Source: Orobanche coerulescens
Taxonomy: Eukaryota > Streptophyta > Magnoliopsida > Lamiales > Orobanchaceae
Assembly: GCA_033398695.1 (NCBI GenBank)
Contig: CM065801.1
Span: forward strand, 4,340,001 to 4,404,000
Direction: 5' to 3'
Length of the DNA: 64,000 nt
The notes under the pieces are model-generated. The model saw only the letters and a list, made by a program, of their open reading frames with translations, was not told where the DNA came from and did not search any database. The position numbers and the translations under genes are program-made. Positions 34,059-45,057 of this stretch are shown here, in pieces; position 1 is the stretch's first letter, and each line of letters starts with the position of its first letter.

Positions 34059-34193
34059 ATGAGGTCATCTTTTTTAATTGTTGCGCATGGAGGAGAATGG
34101 AATGAAAATATATACGATGGGGGCAGAAAAGAGTACATTCCTATTCCGCCTATGCGTATAACATTCGACCAGTACGATATTATGGTAACATAA
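34059..34193 (+). pseudogene. MULE transposase N-terminal fragment, copy 1
   Basis: Reads MRSSFLIVAHGGEWNENIYD, GGRKEYIPIPPMRITFDQYD and IMVT. The pattern hydrophobic-HGGEW...Y-x-GG-x(8-10)-P...TF matches the N-terminal domain of plant Mutator-like transposases. It is preceded by TTTCATGCAG, a possible splice acceptor. It stops at 34193, and the catalytic core is absent. Confidence 0.55.
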
Positions 34194-34739
34194 AAGGGTA
34201 ATCAGAATGCGAAATGGTTATTTCTTTCAAGAGTTACAAACACACAATAGGGTAACCCAGTAAAGAAATGATCATTTCTTAACGAGTTACCAGCACACAA
34301 TAGAGTAACACAATAAAGAAATAATCATTTCGTAATGAGTTACTATCATGTAGGAATGTAACTCGGTTAATAATTGATCATTTATTACATAGTTATCATC
34401 ACATAGAAAGGTAACCCAACTAATATATCATAATTTCATATAGAGTTACCATCACATACAAGAGCATCAGAGCTAAGAATTGATCATTATATAATGCCTA
34501 AAGAAATGATCATTTCGTAACACAATAAAGAAATGATTATTTCGTTACCATGTGTTATTTACCTCAGTACGATATTATTTGTCATGTGGTAACATAGTAT
34601 GATATCACAATTTCGTATCTTATTTACCGTGTTGGAATATTATACACGAGGTACCAGTAAGTGGATACGATATTTATTTTTTCGTTACGTTCGTTACCAT
34701 TACATACAGAGCTGGTCATTCGTTACTTATTTCATGCAG

Positions 34740-34870
34740 ATGAGCTCATCTTGTTTAATTGTTGCGCTTGGAGGAGAATAGAACGAAAATATATACGATG
34801 GAGGCAGAAAAGAGTACATTCCTATTCCGCCCATGCATGTAACATTCGACCAGTATGATATTATGGTAAC
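34740..34870 (+). pseudogene. MULE transposase N-terminal fragment, copy 2
   Basis: The duplicate of 34059-34193, starting ATGAGCTCATC. A stop (TAG, 34779-34781) follows GGE where copy 1 has Trp. Downstream the frame and sequence match copy 1. Confidence 0.55.
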
Positions 34871-35235
34871 ACAAAAGGGTAATCAGAATACGAAATGGTT
34901 TCTTTCAAGGGTTACCAGCACACAATAGGGTAACCCAACAAAGAAATGATCATTTTTTAACGAGTTACCAGCACACAATAGAGTAACACAATAAAAAAAT
35001 AATCATTTTGTAACGAGTTACTAGCATGTAGGAATGTAACCCGGTTAATAATTAAGCATTTATTACAGAGTTACCATCACATAGAAGGGTAACCCAACTA
35101 ATAAGTCATAATTTCGTACTGAGTTACCATCACATACAAGAGCATCCCAGCTAAGAATTGGTCATGTATAATGCCTAAAGAAATGATCATTTCGTAACAC
35201 AATAAAGAAATGATCATTTCGTAACGAGTTACCAC

Positions 35236-35394
35236 AACACAATAGAGTAACCCGGAAATTCAAATCAATTCAGCCACAAATTATCAAGAAACATGCTATA
35301 TACTCCAGAGTTATAGCAAGAAGACAAGAAATCATACCACAAACAAATCGTATCCAGACTTCACAAATTCATTTCAAACCAAAACCCTAAATTT
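35236..35394. other. MULE interior, no gene
   Basis: AT-rich sequence between the duplication and the first GC-rich stretch; nothing recognised. Confidence 0.4.
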
Positions 35395-35640
35395 TACAGA
35401 AATAAAGTGGAAAATTGCCTTGAGTTCTGGCCGGAATCGTGGGTTCCACGTCGCCACCGCCTTGAGATGTGGCCCGAATCACCGCCTCCGTGCCGTCACC
35501 GCCTTTAGATCTGGCCGGAATTGCTGTTTATTTACCGTCGCCGGATTCGCGGTTCTCGTGCCGTCGCCGCCTTCAGATATGGGGTGAGGGTCGCTGGAAA
35601 TAGATAGGGTTCCGGCAGGATTAAACAACTTGGCAGAAAC
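35395..35640. other. GC-rich stretch, possible captured host DNA
   Basis: Three diverged repeats of GTGCCGTCACCGCCTT(T/C)AGAT and TGGCCGGAAT. Composition is far from the AT-rich surroundings and similar to 36130-36540. No protein recognised. Confidence 0.4.
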
Positions 35641-36129
35641 ACAAATGTAATGCCAGCATAGTCATTTTTCCTCCAGTGTTAAACACGCTCGACTTTGCTT
35701 ATCCAGACCAAGTGTTACATAGAGACACAACAGGATAACAACACTAGCAAAAATCAAGGCCATTAACATGAATGAAGATCTCATGTTTCATTGTCATCAA
35801 ACCAATGTGGTGAATAGTTTAAGGAAAAAATATAAAAGTGAAATCTCTATGAAAATAAACCATATTCATGTCAAGCACGGTTAACTAAATTTTGAATTTT
35901 CATTTAGCCACAATACTCAGAAGCTGCTTTTTCAAGTTAATTCTCCCAATGGTGGAAACATTAGACACATTTTACAACATAATGGCCACCATTTCCATAA
36001 ATAAAAAATAAAATAAGCAAATAAAACGACTCTAATGAGAAGGTTAAAACGCTTTTTTTCAGAACATTTTTATAAAGCCATGAAAAAACTGTTATCTTGA
36101 GTTGGATAAATATCAAGGATCTAAAACAA
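35641..36129. other. MULE interior, no gene
   Basis: AT-rich sequence between the two GC-rich stretches. No feature recognised. Confidence 0.4.
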
Positions 36130-36545
36130 GTCAGCAGAACATGGCGCTAGAAATAGATAGGGTTTCGGAACTCAAGCGAAGACGACGCTTGAAATTGATA
36201 GGGTTCCGGCGAGATCGAGAGCTCCGGCGAAGTCGGCGCCGGAAAAAGATAAGGTTCCAGCAGGGTTCCGACTTGCGAAGAAGACAGCGGGGAAGGGCAG
36301 TGGCGGCGGAGGCCGGCGATTGATGCAGTGGAAGAAGAGGAGAAGGCAGCAGAGGCGGCAGGGGCCGGTGACGGTGCCCGACGAGCAGCAGAAGAAGAGA
36401 GAAAACAGCACAGGCGGCTGGGGCCGGTGACGGAGGACGGTAAGAGCAGCAGCGATCGAGAGGCAGCAGTGGCGGCATAAAGAGAGCAGCAGTAGCGGCA
36501 GAAGAGCGGCGACGACGAAGGACAAGGGAGGAAAAGCGCCGCCGT
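36130..36545. other. Second GC-rich stretch in MULE
   Basis: Purine-rich GCGGAGG/GAAGAAG sequence with open frames on both strands: Arg-rich on the plus strand, Pro/Leu-rich on the minus. GATAGGGTTCCGG recurs here (about 36157, 36199) and at 35602. The open frames fit biased composition; captured 5' gene sequence is possible but unproven. Confidence 0.4.
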
Positions 36546-36705
36546 TGAGGGAAAAGTTGTCTGGTCGGAAAGGAAACTGGCCGGAGAAGGAGAGAATAGA
36601 GCTAGGAGATAAAATAACGGGGAAGAGACGAGAGAAGAGAGAAAATGTAAAAATTCAGAAAATAATAAATGGTGATAATGGGGTGGTTGAGATAAATATT
36701 TAAAA

Positions 36706-36822
36706 TTTACTCCTCCCCTTTAGTAAGGGTAAATTGGTCGAGATTTGTCTTTTTTGGCTATAATTTGTACAAACTAAGTTGCATGGCAAATGTTGGAATC
36801 TACTAAGCTATATGGCTAAGGG
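36706..36822. repeat. MULE right terminal inverted repeat
   Basis: Inverse of the left end, including AATTTGTACAAACTAAGTTG and the outer TGGCTAAGGGG. Confidence 0.7.
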
Positions 36823-38133
36823 GCTGTTTACTTTTTTTCCATTAATACCTGAATGGATTAAGCTGTCTGAGTGGATTAATCTGTCTGATTTGAAAAAATA
36901 TCCCGTTGTTTCTTTCTTTTCTGAATGAACTATCTGAATGACAGAAATGACCATTTTACCCCTCAATATGAATTAAGTCCTTTTTGATATAGGACGATTT
37001 GAGCATTTTAGTTTATATAATCAATTTAAATTATATGACATAATATTTATTTTAATTTATATTATAATATATGTTCATAAATCATATTATAATTTTCAGG
37101 TATATTTAAATAATCAGACAATATTTTATAAATATATTAAGTTATATTTTAATATATATATATATAGTTATATTAATTTTTTAATAGTCAATATAAAAAA
37201 ATTAATTTAAATAATATAACATAATATATTTTAATTTATATTATAATATATATTCATAAATCATATTATAATTTTCAGATATATTTAAATAATGAGACAA
37301 TATTTTTATAAATACATTAAGTTATGTTTTAATATATATAGTTATATTAATTTTTTAATAGTCAATATAAAAAATCAATTTAAATAATATAATATAATAT
37401 ATATTATAAATTATATTATAATATATATTCATAAATTATATTATAATTTTCAGATATATTTAAATAATTAGACAATAGTTTTATAAATATATTAAGTTAT
37501 ATTTTAATATATAGTTATATTATTTTTTTTAATAGTCAATATAAAAAAATAAATTTATATAATATAAAATATATATATTTTAATTTATATTATAATATAT
37601 ATTCATAAATCATATTATAATTTTTAGGTATATGTAAATAATCGGACAATATTTTTATAAATATATTAAGTTATATTTTATTATATATAGTTATATTAAT
37701 TTTTTTAATAGTCAATATAAAAAAAATCAATTTATATAATATAAAATAATATATATTTTATTTTATATTATAATATATTTATATTTATAAATCATATTAT
37801 AATTTTTAGGTATATTTAAATAATCAGACAATATTTTTATAAATATATTAAGTTATATTTTAATATATAGTTATATTAATTTTTTTATCAATAAATAACT
37901 TATATTTTATGAATTTTAAATGTATAATATTAATATATATTTTAAATTTATACTATATATACATAATTATAATTAAGATTATATGATAATTTATACTATA
38001 TATATATTCAATTCTTTTATTATTAAAGAGGGTAATTTTGGTATATTGGGGAAGTATTTCTGTCTTAATGGTAAGGACACCCCAAAAGTTCTTAATGAAA
38101 AGACATTATTAAGATCATTAAGTAGAAAGTAAA
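36823..38133. mobile_element. MITE-like element carrying AT-rich satellite
   Basis: Left end GGCTGTTTACTTTTTTTCC with CTGAATGGATTAAG; right end CATTAAGTAGAAAGTAAACA. The ends are loose inverts of each other around TGTTTACTTT. This form is common among plant MITEs. Most of the interior is a tandem repeat (37021-37910). Confidence 0.5.
37021..37910. repeat. Five-unit AT-rich satellite, about 175-183 bases
   Basis: Units start near 37021, 37204, 37380, 37554 and 37736. Each contains TTATAATATATATTCATAAA, ATTATAATTTTYAGGTATAT, TAATCAGACAATATTTTTAT and AATAGTCAATATAAAAAA. The order is constant and divergence is moderate. Confidence 0.85.
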
Positions 38134-39716
38134 CAAGAAAATATAGTGATCGATTAAGTGACAAGATGTTCGATTAAGTAAAAGTAAATGCTCTAAATCA
38201 TGTCCTCTCTAATTATAATTTAAAATTGAAAACATATCGAATATGAGAGAGGTTTAACTTGGTGCTCCGAATCCGTAATATTATTATATACTTTAGCTAT
38301 TTATTTATAATGGAGAGAATTGAGGTTATATAAGAAAGAAAAAATAATGTAAAAAATAATATTTATACATATATAACTTGGAAATAAAAAATAAATACGT
38401 ACATCATTTCAATCATAGAAGTTTTAAAAAAAAAAAAAAATCACCTAACAATTATAGAATATGACTTCTTTAATTTTTCTCAAGCAGTAAAATATAGTTT
38501 CGAATTTATAGAGAATATTCATTTACATTAAGTAATCAAATTTGAGTTTGCGGTGTAATTAAAAATTTTAATAAAATAAAATCAAAATACTTATTTGGAC
38601 AACATAATTATTTAAATTAAATTGACTATACAAAATAGAATGCGATTTTCAATCACTCATGAGTTGATCTATACAACCTCATAATTTATAAAAATGTCAA
38701 TTGGGGAATACTTGTGTATAGTTATACATATATTTCTAACGAAAATAAAATTATTTATTCGACCAACTTAATAACTGGCCAAAATAATATTAAACAAATT
38801 AAATCTCCTAATAAAACTAAAACTATTTATTTAGCCAACTAAAAGATCGACTACATTAATAATTGATCAAAATAAATTTTCGAAAATAAAAGTATTTATT
38901 TGGCCAAGTTAATAATCGGCTAAATAATAATTGCTCAAATTAAATTTATTGAAATTAGAACTATTTATATCCAACTTAATAATTTATTAAATTAAATTAT
39001 TAGGCATAACTCCACAAACAAAAAAATTTTCTCAAATGATTAGACATTAATAAATTGGTCAAATTAATCCAACAAAAATAATTTGTTTATTTGGCCAATT
39101 TGTCAAGGCGAGATTATATTTTAGTCAACTCAATAATTGATTAAATTAAATGAGTGATGCAGAATAATTATAGATGGAAAAAATATATATTAATTCTAAA
39201 TAACTATTTAGTCCGTTAACGGGTCGAATATCATTCAAAACCGAAGTGCGATACAAGATATTAGATAAATAAGAAGCCATAATTAGAAAATCATACACGA
39301 AGAGAATTAATACATAGCAGTACTAGCGTAGAACCGTTAACAAATTAACGGTATAAGTCACGACTCTTTTACTAATACTTATTTTCATATATTGAAATTT
39401 TATATCTGTGAAATATATTAGGCAAGTTGTCTATCTCATCTAATTTTTATATAACGTGTATTATTAATTTCTATGTTAAAACTTGATAGTAATAGTTACA
39501 TGGTTACATATTCCCAACAAAAAATTAATATTATTTTCTTATTAAATCTCACTCAATTAGTTAACCTTCTTTATTTAAATTAATTCAATATAAGTGAACT
39601 TTTCAATAATAATTTATTCCAAAATGTTGAAAAATAGATAAATTATGGATATGCTATGTGGATAAAATACTTTTTTTTAAATTTATAATAGGTTTTATAT
39701 ATTTAAATAGACTAAA
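38134..39716. other. AT-rich DNA with diverged short repeats, no gene
   Basis: Between about 38745 and 39145 a unit of roughly 62 bases recurs with ACTATTTATTTRGCCAA(C/G)TTAATAAT(T/C)G and TTAAATT. A related piece is near 48015-48075. Nothing coding found. Confidence 0.5.
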
Positions 39717-39745
39717 CTAGTATAACACCCGTGTAATTACACGGG
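39717..39745 (-). other. Helitron B 3' terminus with hairpin
   Basis: CTAG at 39717-39720 and CCCGTGTAATTACACGGG at 39728-39745. Identical to A over the hairpin. Confidence 0.85.
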
Positions 39746-39794
39746 AACGAAAAAAGACCTCTTATGTAAATATATAATATGTCAATCGTTCATT

Positions 39795-40055
39795 ATAAAT
39801 TTCATAATACTTCTTTATAAACTACACTATTTGTCCTGTTTGTGATCACATCATTCTCATCGCAACAAAAGATTTCTAATATTTCCTGATCTTCACTCTT
39901 GATATGGCTACATAAAGCTAACCATGACCAATACGGTCTTGGAAGATACATACTGACATAAGAGAGCGTTTGACCTTGACTCTTAAACATAGTCATGACA
40001 AAGATCATAATAAGTGGGAACTTACGTATTTAAAATTTAAATGGTAATGTGTCAT
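39795..40055 (-). pseudogene. Helitron helicase C-terminal tail, B
   Basis: Minus-strand reading FVMTMFKSQGQTLSYVSMYL and HIKSEDQEILEIF matches the last helicase motif, as at 19480-19720. A frameshift after YLPRP is likely. It continues, on the other side of the insertion, at 45058. Confidence 0.75.
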
Positions 40056-40211
40056 CACTACACCATAGATTGCATACAGCAACGTGTAAAATACGTTGCA
40101 ATATGCCCTAAATTCATTGCAATAGGGCCTATTGCAACGATTATGCAAAAATCAAGCGTGCACTTTGCTCTGGTTGCCATAGAGCCCTTATGACAACAAA
40201 TTTGGTACCAT
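40056..40211. repeat. CACTA left terminus with subterminal repeats
   Basis: After CACTACACCA come GCAACG, CGTTGCAATA, ATTGCAATAGG and TTGCAACGAT in both orientations. Confidence 0.65.
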
Positions 40212-40460
40212 ATTGCTGTAATATCCGCATTTTTCTTTCCCTTGTAATTGTATTTCCGGTGCAATTCTCGATTTTAGTGACCCTCGAGTATCCTTCAGTG
40301 TAACTTTTCCGTTATCTTTTGATCTGATTCTCGTAATTGTTGTGCGGAACCGCCGTTTCGGGGTTGCCGTGGATTCATTGTATGCTATGATGCGTTTTGA
40401 GGTGTTCCGTTTGACGTTTCGTTCATAATCCGGTATTTTGGGTCGTTTATATTCTGTATC

Positions 40461-40982
40461 TAGCGCACGCTAACTTTCCTGTATAGCGCACGCTAGAAAT
40501 CCATTAGTAGCGCACGCTACGTTTAATTCGTAGCGCACGCTAACGATTTAGCCCAGGAGTGGCAATTCGGCTCGACCCTGCGGACTATCGGATTAGCGCA
40601 CGCTATCTCGTCTAGCGCACGCTAATGTCGGGAGACTAGCGCACGTTAAATTGTTGATGGCGCGCGCTAGTGTATTTGTCGATCGGGCGGTTTACTACCG
40701 AACTCAATCGGATGCTAGTTAGCGCACGCTTCTGTTGGTATGGTAGCGCACGCTAACGGGTCAGGTGAGGTTTGGGCAGTTGGCTACTGGACTCGGCTGA
40801 TGTTCAGGTAGCGCACGCTATTGGTCGATAGCGCGCGCTACCAAGAGGGTATTAGCGCACGCTACGCATGTATGGTAGCGCACGCTAACGGCCAAAACTC
40901 AGCTTCGGATCGACGCTAACAGGAGGGTTTGTAACCCTATCCCGTTAGCGCACGCTAACCTTGAGGTCTTAGCGTGCGCTAA
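40461..40982 (+). promoter_or_regulatory. Palindrome array, TAGCG class
   Basis: About seventeen units, mostly TAGCGCACGCTA, from 40461 to 40982, with TAGCGCGCGCTA near 40829 and TAGCGTGCGCTA in last place. The TATA box starts 11 bases after the array. Confidence 0.85.
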
Positions 40983-40983
40983 C

Positions 40984-41010
40984 ACTCCCTGGCTATATAA
41001 ACTAGGGAGT
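40984..41010 (+). promoter_or_regulatory. TATA box inside an inverted repeat
   Basis: ACTCCCTGG (40984-40992), CTATATAAA (40993-41001), CTAGGGAGT (41002-41010). One mismatch in nine between the arms. Confidence 0.8.
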
Positions 41011-41629
41011 TGACCGAGATAATCACAAAAATCTCATTTCTTCCTCTTTCTGCGGCCGAGCGACTCCAGAGACGATCTGAGGCGATTTTCTTCTTCCAAT
41101 CACTTCAGAGATCCTTGTGCTTGAGTTCTTGGTGTAAGACTAACATCATCCACTTGCGTTTCTCATCCTAAATCCAAGGTAATCTCTTAGAACCCTACTT
41201 TTGGATAATTTGGGGGTTTTGGGATTTTCTTCCGATCCGTTCCGTTTCGTTGATGGATTCATGATGAATATTATTAATCTTGTTGGTATTCTTAGTTTCC
41301 CTACGGATTCATGGTATATTTCATGATTTTTACGGAATCGAGAGGGTTTGGTTGTGGTCCGCCCTCGTTGTTGTTTATATACGAATATACATGAATCGTA
41401 GGCGGGTTTCCGGGTGTATTCCATTTCCGTAATCGTCTAGAGTTGGTTGTGATTGTGTTATTCGAATCGTTAGGTTCATTTCCGCCGGTTCCTTGCGGTC
41501 GTGTTCAACTCTTCCGTTCCGTTCGTGTCATCGTCTATTTAATCGAGGCAAGTATCCTTATGAACTTACAATCTTGACATAGTAGTATTGTATGAGAAAT
41601 GGTGTGTGTGTGTGTGTATGCTCACTACG

Positions 41630-41760
41630 GGTTAGATCCGACGGGGTCTCGGTAGGGGTCCACAAGAGACGTGGATCGACGAGCTTGCTTTTAACCACTA
41701 CGGGTTAGATCCGACGGGGTCTCGGTAGGGGTCCACAGAGACGTGGATCGACGGTTAATT
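41630..41760 (+). repeat. LTR tandem repeats, ACTACGGGTTAGATCC type
   Basis: Two units, each CACTACGGGTTAGATCCGAC, GGGGTCTCGGTAGGGGTCCAC and GACGTGGATCGACG. The same two-unit repeat is in E1 at 58776-58905. Confidence 0.85.
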
Positions 41761-42314
41761 GTGGTGAAATTTTACAAATGTGTTTTGATATTGGCATTTC
41801 CGGAAATGAGTGCTTTCGAACGGTTTTCTTTATTGCATGCATTTACTATATGTGTAAGATGTAAATTGTTCATTTGGTTACTTGTACTAGCGTAATTGCT
41901 AACCCTCTGGGGACCCGTTTTGGGGAAATTCGTTTTATGAATTTCAGTCGTTCATCGGGACGGCGGTATTGGACCAAGACACGGATGATGGCCATGCGTG
42001 ATGATTGTGCATAAGTGACGTCTTAATGTCTTTTTGTCTTTTCATCTTTTGTGGCTTTTGGAACTAATAGTTGTACTCGAGTACTTAAGAGTTCTTGTTC
42101 GTCCGGATTGTATTGTTGCCTTTATGTTTGTGTTGATTGATGATGTTATGTTTGACCGGTTGAACCGGGTGGTTTATTCTGTTTTGCGTCTTTATGACAT
42201 GGTGTTGATTTGTCGTTTATGTGAGTCGAGGAGTATGATGCTGTTCAGCCTGGTGGGTCCCATATAGGGATTCACGGCGCTGTAATATACCTCGAATATC
42301 TTGAGGGTGTTACA

Positions 42315-42600
42315 ATTGCAACGGCATATTATCGTTGCAAATATAGTATATGACAACGATTTAACGGCTATAGCAACACGTTTAACACCATTGCAATATC
42401 TTGGACTACCTATGGCAATATTTTTTTGCAACAATTTTTTTGTGTTAATTGTTGCAATACATGGATTCAGGCAACCCAAAGGCAACATATATATGCCCAA
42501 TTGCAACGTATTTAGAATCAAATGCAATTTAATTTTATTAATGAATATGACATATATGGCAACATTTAAGCTTCTATTGCAATACTAAATAAAAAAACTG
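42315..42600. repeat. CACTA subterminal repeats, continued
   Basis: TTGCAACGGC, CGTTGCAAAT, CATTGCAATATC, TTGTTGCAATAC and ATTGCAACGT, in both orientations, directly continue the left-end repeats once the solo LTR is removed. Confidence 0.65.
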
Positions 42601-42767
42601 ACATGACCAATAGATTTATTTCAATTGTTATATCGTAACATCAATCCAACCGAGCAATATTACCGCTGTTCCAACATCAATAAATACACAATCTAACTTA
42701 GTAATACATAGACCAATATCTTAGTTAAACATTATATAAACATGAGTCATGGCTCTTCTTCCTCTTC

Positions 42768-42903
42768 CTATTCCTCTTCCTCTTCCTCTTCATCTTCATC
42801 TTCATCTTCATCTATCTTCATCTTCATCCGTCTCATCTCCGTCCTCAATAGAAGTAGTAGCACATCTAAATCCTTCTCTGAATCATTATGGACTTCTCCC
42901 AAT
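42768..42903 (-). pseudogene. Putative last exon of CACTA-type gene
   Basis: Preceded by the acceptor TAATTTCAG (minus strand, AG at 42904-42905). Reads LGEVHNDSEKDLDVLLLLL and then an Asp/Glu run, stopping at TAG (42768-42770). The acidic run coincides with a GAA/GAT microsatellite. Joined in frame with 43034-43143 if spliced. Function unknown. Confidence 0.35.
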
Positions 42904-43033
42904 CTGAAATTAGAAAAAAAAAGTTAGATCATCACAAAGTAGATTAAATAATGCAATGGCTTCAAAGAGATATAATTACCCTCGACAAAATCAAAACAAC
43001 ACCTTGTGATACTCTATATTGATATTCTTTTAC

Positions 43034-43143
43034 CTTGTGAAATTTCCCGTTGCATCCGACTCTTGTGAAGCATTACACAAACTATTACGGAGACCGCTTT
43101 CACAATGCAGTTGCATTTCCTTCACTTGGTTCAGCCAACTTTC
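43034..43143 (-). pseudogene. Putative internal exon of CACTA-type gene
   Basis: A 110-base open stretch between an acceptor TTATCAG and a donor AAG/GTAAAAG on the minus strand. Reads ESWLNQVKEMQLHCESGLRN and SLCNASQESDATGNFTR. It lies next to CACTA subterminal DNA, so may be part of an accessory or transposase gene; I do not recognise the family with certainty. Confidence 0.35.
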
Positions 43144-43364
43144 CTGATAACAATAATAGAAAGGAATATGCTTAGCTACACCACTTTACAAAACGGTAAT
43201 CGGTAAACGAAAAAGAAAAAAATAGAAAAAGAAAAGAAGTGATCATCTTACTTCTCCATAGTCTTAACAGGGGATCGGACAAAAGAAAAAGGTATACTAT
43301 ACACTCATTATTGAATTATCAACTCCACTAAACCATCACAATTTCAAGCATCAGTATAACAAAT

Positions 43365-44444
43365 TTATACTGCATAGTAGGCTACTACTATCAACAATTT
43401 ACCTTTAACATCTGAAATTTCACTCAGTCGAACAGAGCTCGCATAAAATGGAACTAGCCTCGTTACGTCCGACCAAAGATGGATACCGAGATGCTTTAAC
43501 TTTCCAGTGTTGCGATCAAACAGCAGAACTTCTTCATCAAAGATCGCCAAATACAATACCTCACCATTTACAGAAAAATATAACGGCCTCCGAACACCGC
43601 AAGTATGGAAAACAGTTTCTTTTTTCCAGCATCCCCCCTCCATAACCCAAAGTTCATGTTTCCAAGGTCCACTTTTATCCGCCTACCCCACAAGAACACT
43701 AAACAGACCCCTATACTCTATAAATTGTAAAAAATTTGGCCTTCTATCATAAGATGGTAAGCGAAGAGTAGAAAGAGTTTCAGTAGAAAAGTCGAATGAA
43801 AGGATAGCTCTATCACTTTCGCCTTCTAGATTTGCTACACAATAAAAAACCCCATTTATGCAAACACCCTCCCCTCCCATATAAACAATCCCACTGCACT
43901 GTATTTTCTTCCATGAATTACATTTGAGTGAATATAAGTCAATTTCATAACTCTGTTCAATGCATTCCTCCTCCTCATCTTCCACCACAACCATAACAAA
44001 TTGCAGCACTTTGAAATCTTCACAGCTTGGGTCAGACCACATTCCACAAGCTGTAAAATAATTAGTTACACGTGGGGGTGGGTCTAAGGTTTTAGGGATG
44101 ATCTTAAACTCATTAGTGGTTGGGTTCCAAAGGAGATATTCCTCATTCCCACCTCGTAAGTGTAATATACCATTAAAACTATGGCCAGTGAAGTACCAAT
44201 CATCAGTTATAGGAGAGGGAGGATAAAAGTAATATTTTGGTGAGATGGTGCCATCCTTTGCAAGTGAATGTGCAGTGAGAAAGTGATGTTCATCTTTATC
44301 ATAACAACTCACAAGAAACTCAGGCTTAGGCTTAAGAGAGGAAACTGCAGTTAAATGTGGTCTCGACTCGGACGACAATTTTATCTCGGATACATAGGTA
44401 AGAGAAGGATCATAATATACACAATACAAAAATGGAAATATCAT
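43365..44444 (-). pseudogene. F-box-associated domain protein, interrupted
   Basis: 360 codons on the minus strand in one frame, with a single TAG stop (43683-43685) between SVLVG and ADKSGPWKHELWVMEGG. Features of the F-box-associated (FBA) substrate-binding repeat: GHSFNGILHLRG, YLLWNPTTNEFKIIPKT, YEIDLYSLKCNSWKKIQ, GVCINGVFYCVAN, AILSFDFSTETLSTLRLP and WVMEGGCWKKETVF. The N-terminal F-box that binds SKP1 is absent: in-frame stops precede the Met at 44444. F-box proteins normally present targets to an SCF ubiquitin ligase; without an F-box this could not. It sits inside transposon DNA, so a captured host gene fragment is likely. The rest of the frame is well preserved, so the stop looks recent. 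Confidence 0.75.
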
Positions 44445-45057
44445 TAGATGTATATGTTACTCAATTCTAATTGACAGAAAGGAACAAAAAGGCAGCTAAT
44501 CATTAGAGATAGAACACGCCAGTGCTACGGATATAATTATGAACTAATTAACAAAACTTTTTGAATCCACATCCGGAAAAGGTTATTCAATTATGGAGAG
44601 TAAGATGATGTGGGTTGAAGTTGAAGATTTTGGTAATTAAGATCAAAGTACACAAAATATGACATCATAATTTCATAGATATATGATATCCAGCAATTTG
44701 GGACCATGAACGATGCTCCTGCATAAACAAAATACTCAAAAATAAAAACAAACACTGAAGAAAAAACAAGAGATCGGCATATGATTTGTCATAAACTTGT
44801 AACTGATACTACCAGTTATAACCTTTAAGGAGCTGCACACTACTTACAAAATGAAAAATGCAGCTTCAAAACAGCACGGGCGAGTTCTTACAGTATTCAA
44901 TAACAGTACATCAAACCAAGAAAATTATGACCCGCTGTCATTAAATAAGACAGATCAGAGTAGATATGGATAGATAACGAACCCAAATTCTTGTCAAGGG
45001 TTTTGGAGAATTGATGAATCGCCGGCGGAACCTTCAATCGCTCCTTCAAGATCCTCT
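44445..45057. other. No gene; upstream part of F-box fragment
   Basis: The minus strand between 45057 and 44445 shows no F-box motif. A short open stretch, [20 protein letters not shown], begins near 45060. It could be 5' leader of the captured gene. Confidence 0.4.

Larger units (their letters stand above)
33890..35235. repeat. Direct duplication of about 600 bases
   Basis: 33890-34545 and 34675-35235 are direct copies: TTACGTTCGTTACCATTA, TTATTTCATGCAGATGAG, the transposase fragment, then several short units of GAGTTACCAGCACACAATAG and AAAGAAATGATCATTTCGTAA. The short units are themselves tandem. Confidence 0.75.
33582..36822. mobile_element. MULE with long terminal inverted repeats
   Basis: The left end (33582-33712) and the complement of the right end (36706-36822) share CCTTTAGCCA/CCCTTAGCCA, ACTTAGTTTGTACAAATT, TAGCNAAAAAAG and GACCAAT(A/T)TACCCTTACT. 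The left copy has an extra 20-base duplication. Inside are a duplicated transposase N-terminal fragment and two GC-rich stretches that look captured. A 9-base TSD was not found, possibly because another MITE abuts the right end. Confidence 0.7.
40217..42314 (+). mobile_element. Solo LTR of chromovirus in CACTA DNA
   Basis: TGTAATATCCGC to GGGTGTTACA, TSD ATTGC (40212-40216 and 42315-42319). 2098 bases. Its U3 matches the E2-type LTRs (inverse of GCGGATATTACA and GAACCGCCGTTTCGGGG). Its downstream part (41560-42250) matches E1 (58274-58990 on the other strand). Confidence 0.92.
40056..45057. mobile_element. CACTA-type composite inserted in Helitron B
   Basis: Starts CACTACACCATAGATTGC, the usual CACTA terminus. 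Both the first 150 bases and 42315-42600 are dense in TTGCAACG, CGTTGCAA and TTGCAATA, like CACTA subterminal repeats. Possible coding exons of the element lie at 42768-43143 and an F-box-type fragment at 43365-44444. The matching right terminus, TGGTGTAGTG, is absent next to 45057. So the right end is deleted, or the F-box part entered separately. Confidence 0.55.

Noticed and set aside
36102..36525. Arg-rich and Pro/Leu-rich open frames as a gene
   Set aside because: Open on both strands because of purine-rich GC composition; no domain, and located inside a MULE.
42742..42838. Ser-rich protein on the plus strand
   Set aside because: Product of a TCT/TTC microsatellite; the minus-strand acidic reading with splice sites is the more plausible one.
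43365..44444. Functional F-box gene
   Set aside because: No F-box, in-frame stop at 43683 and location within transposon DNA. Kept as a pseudogene.
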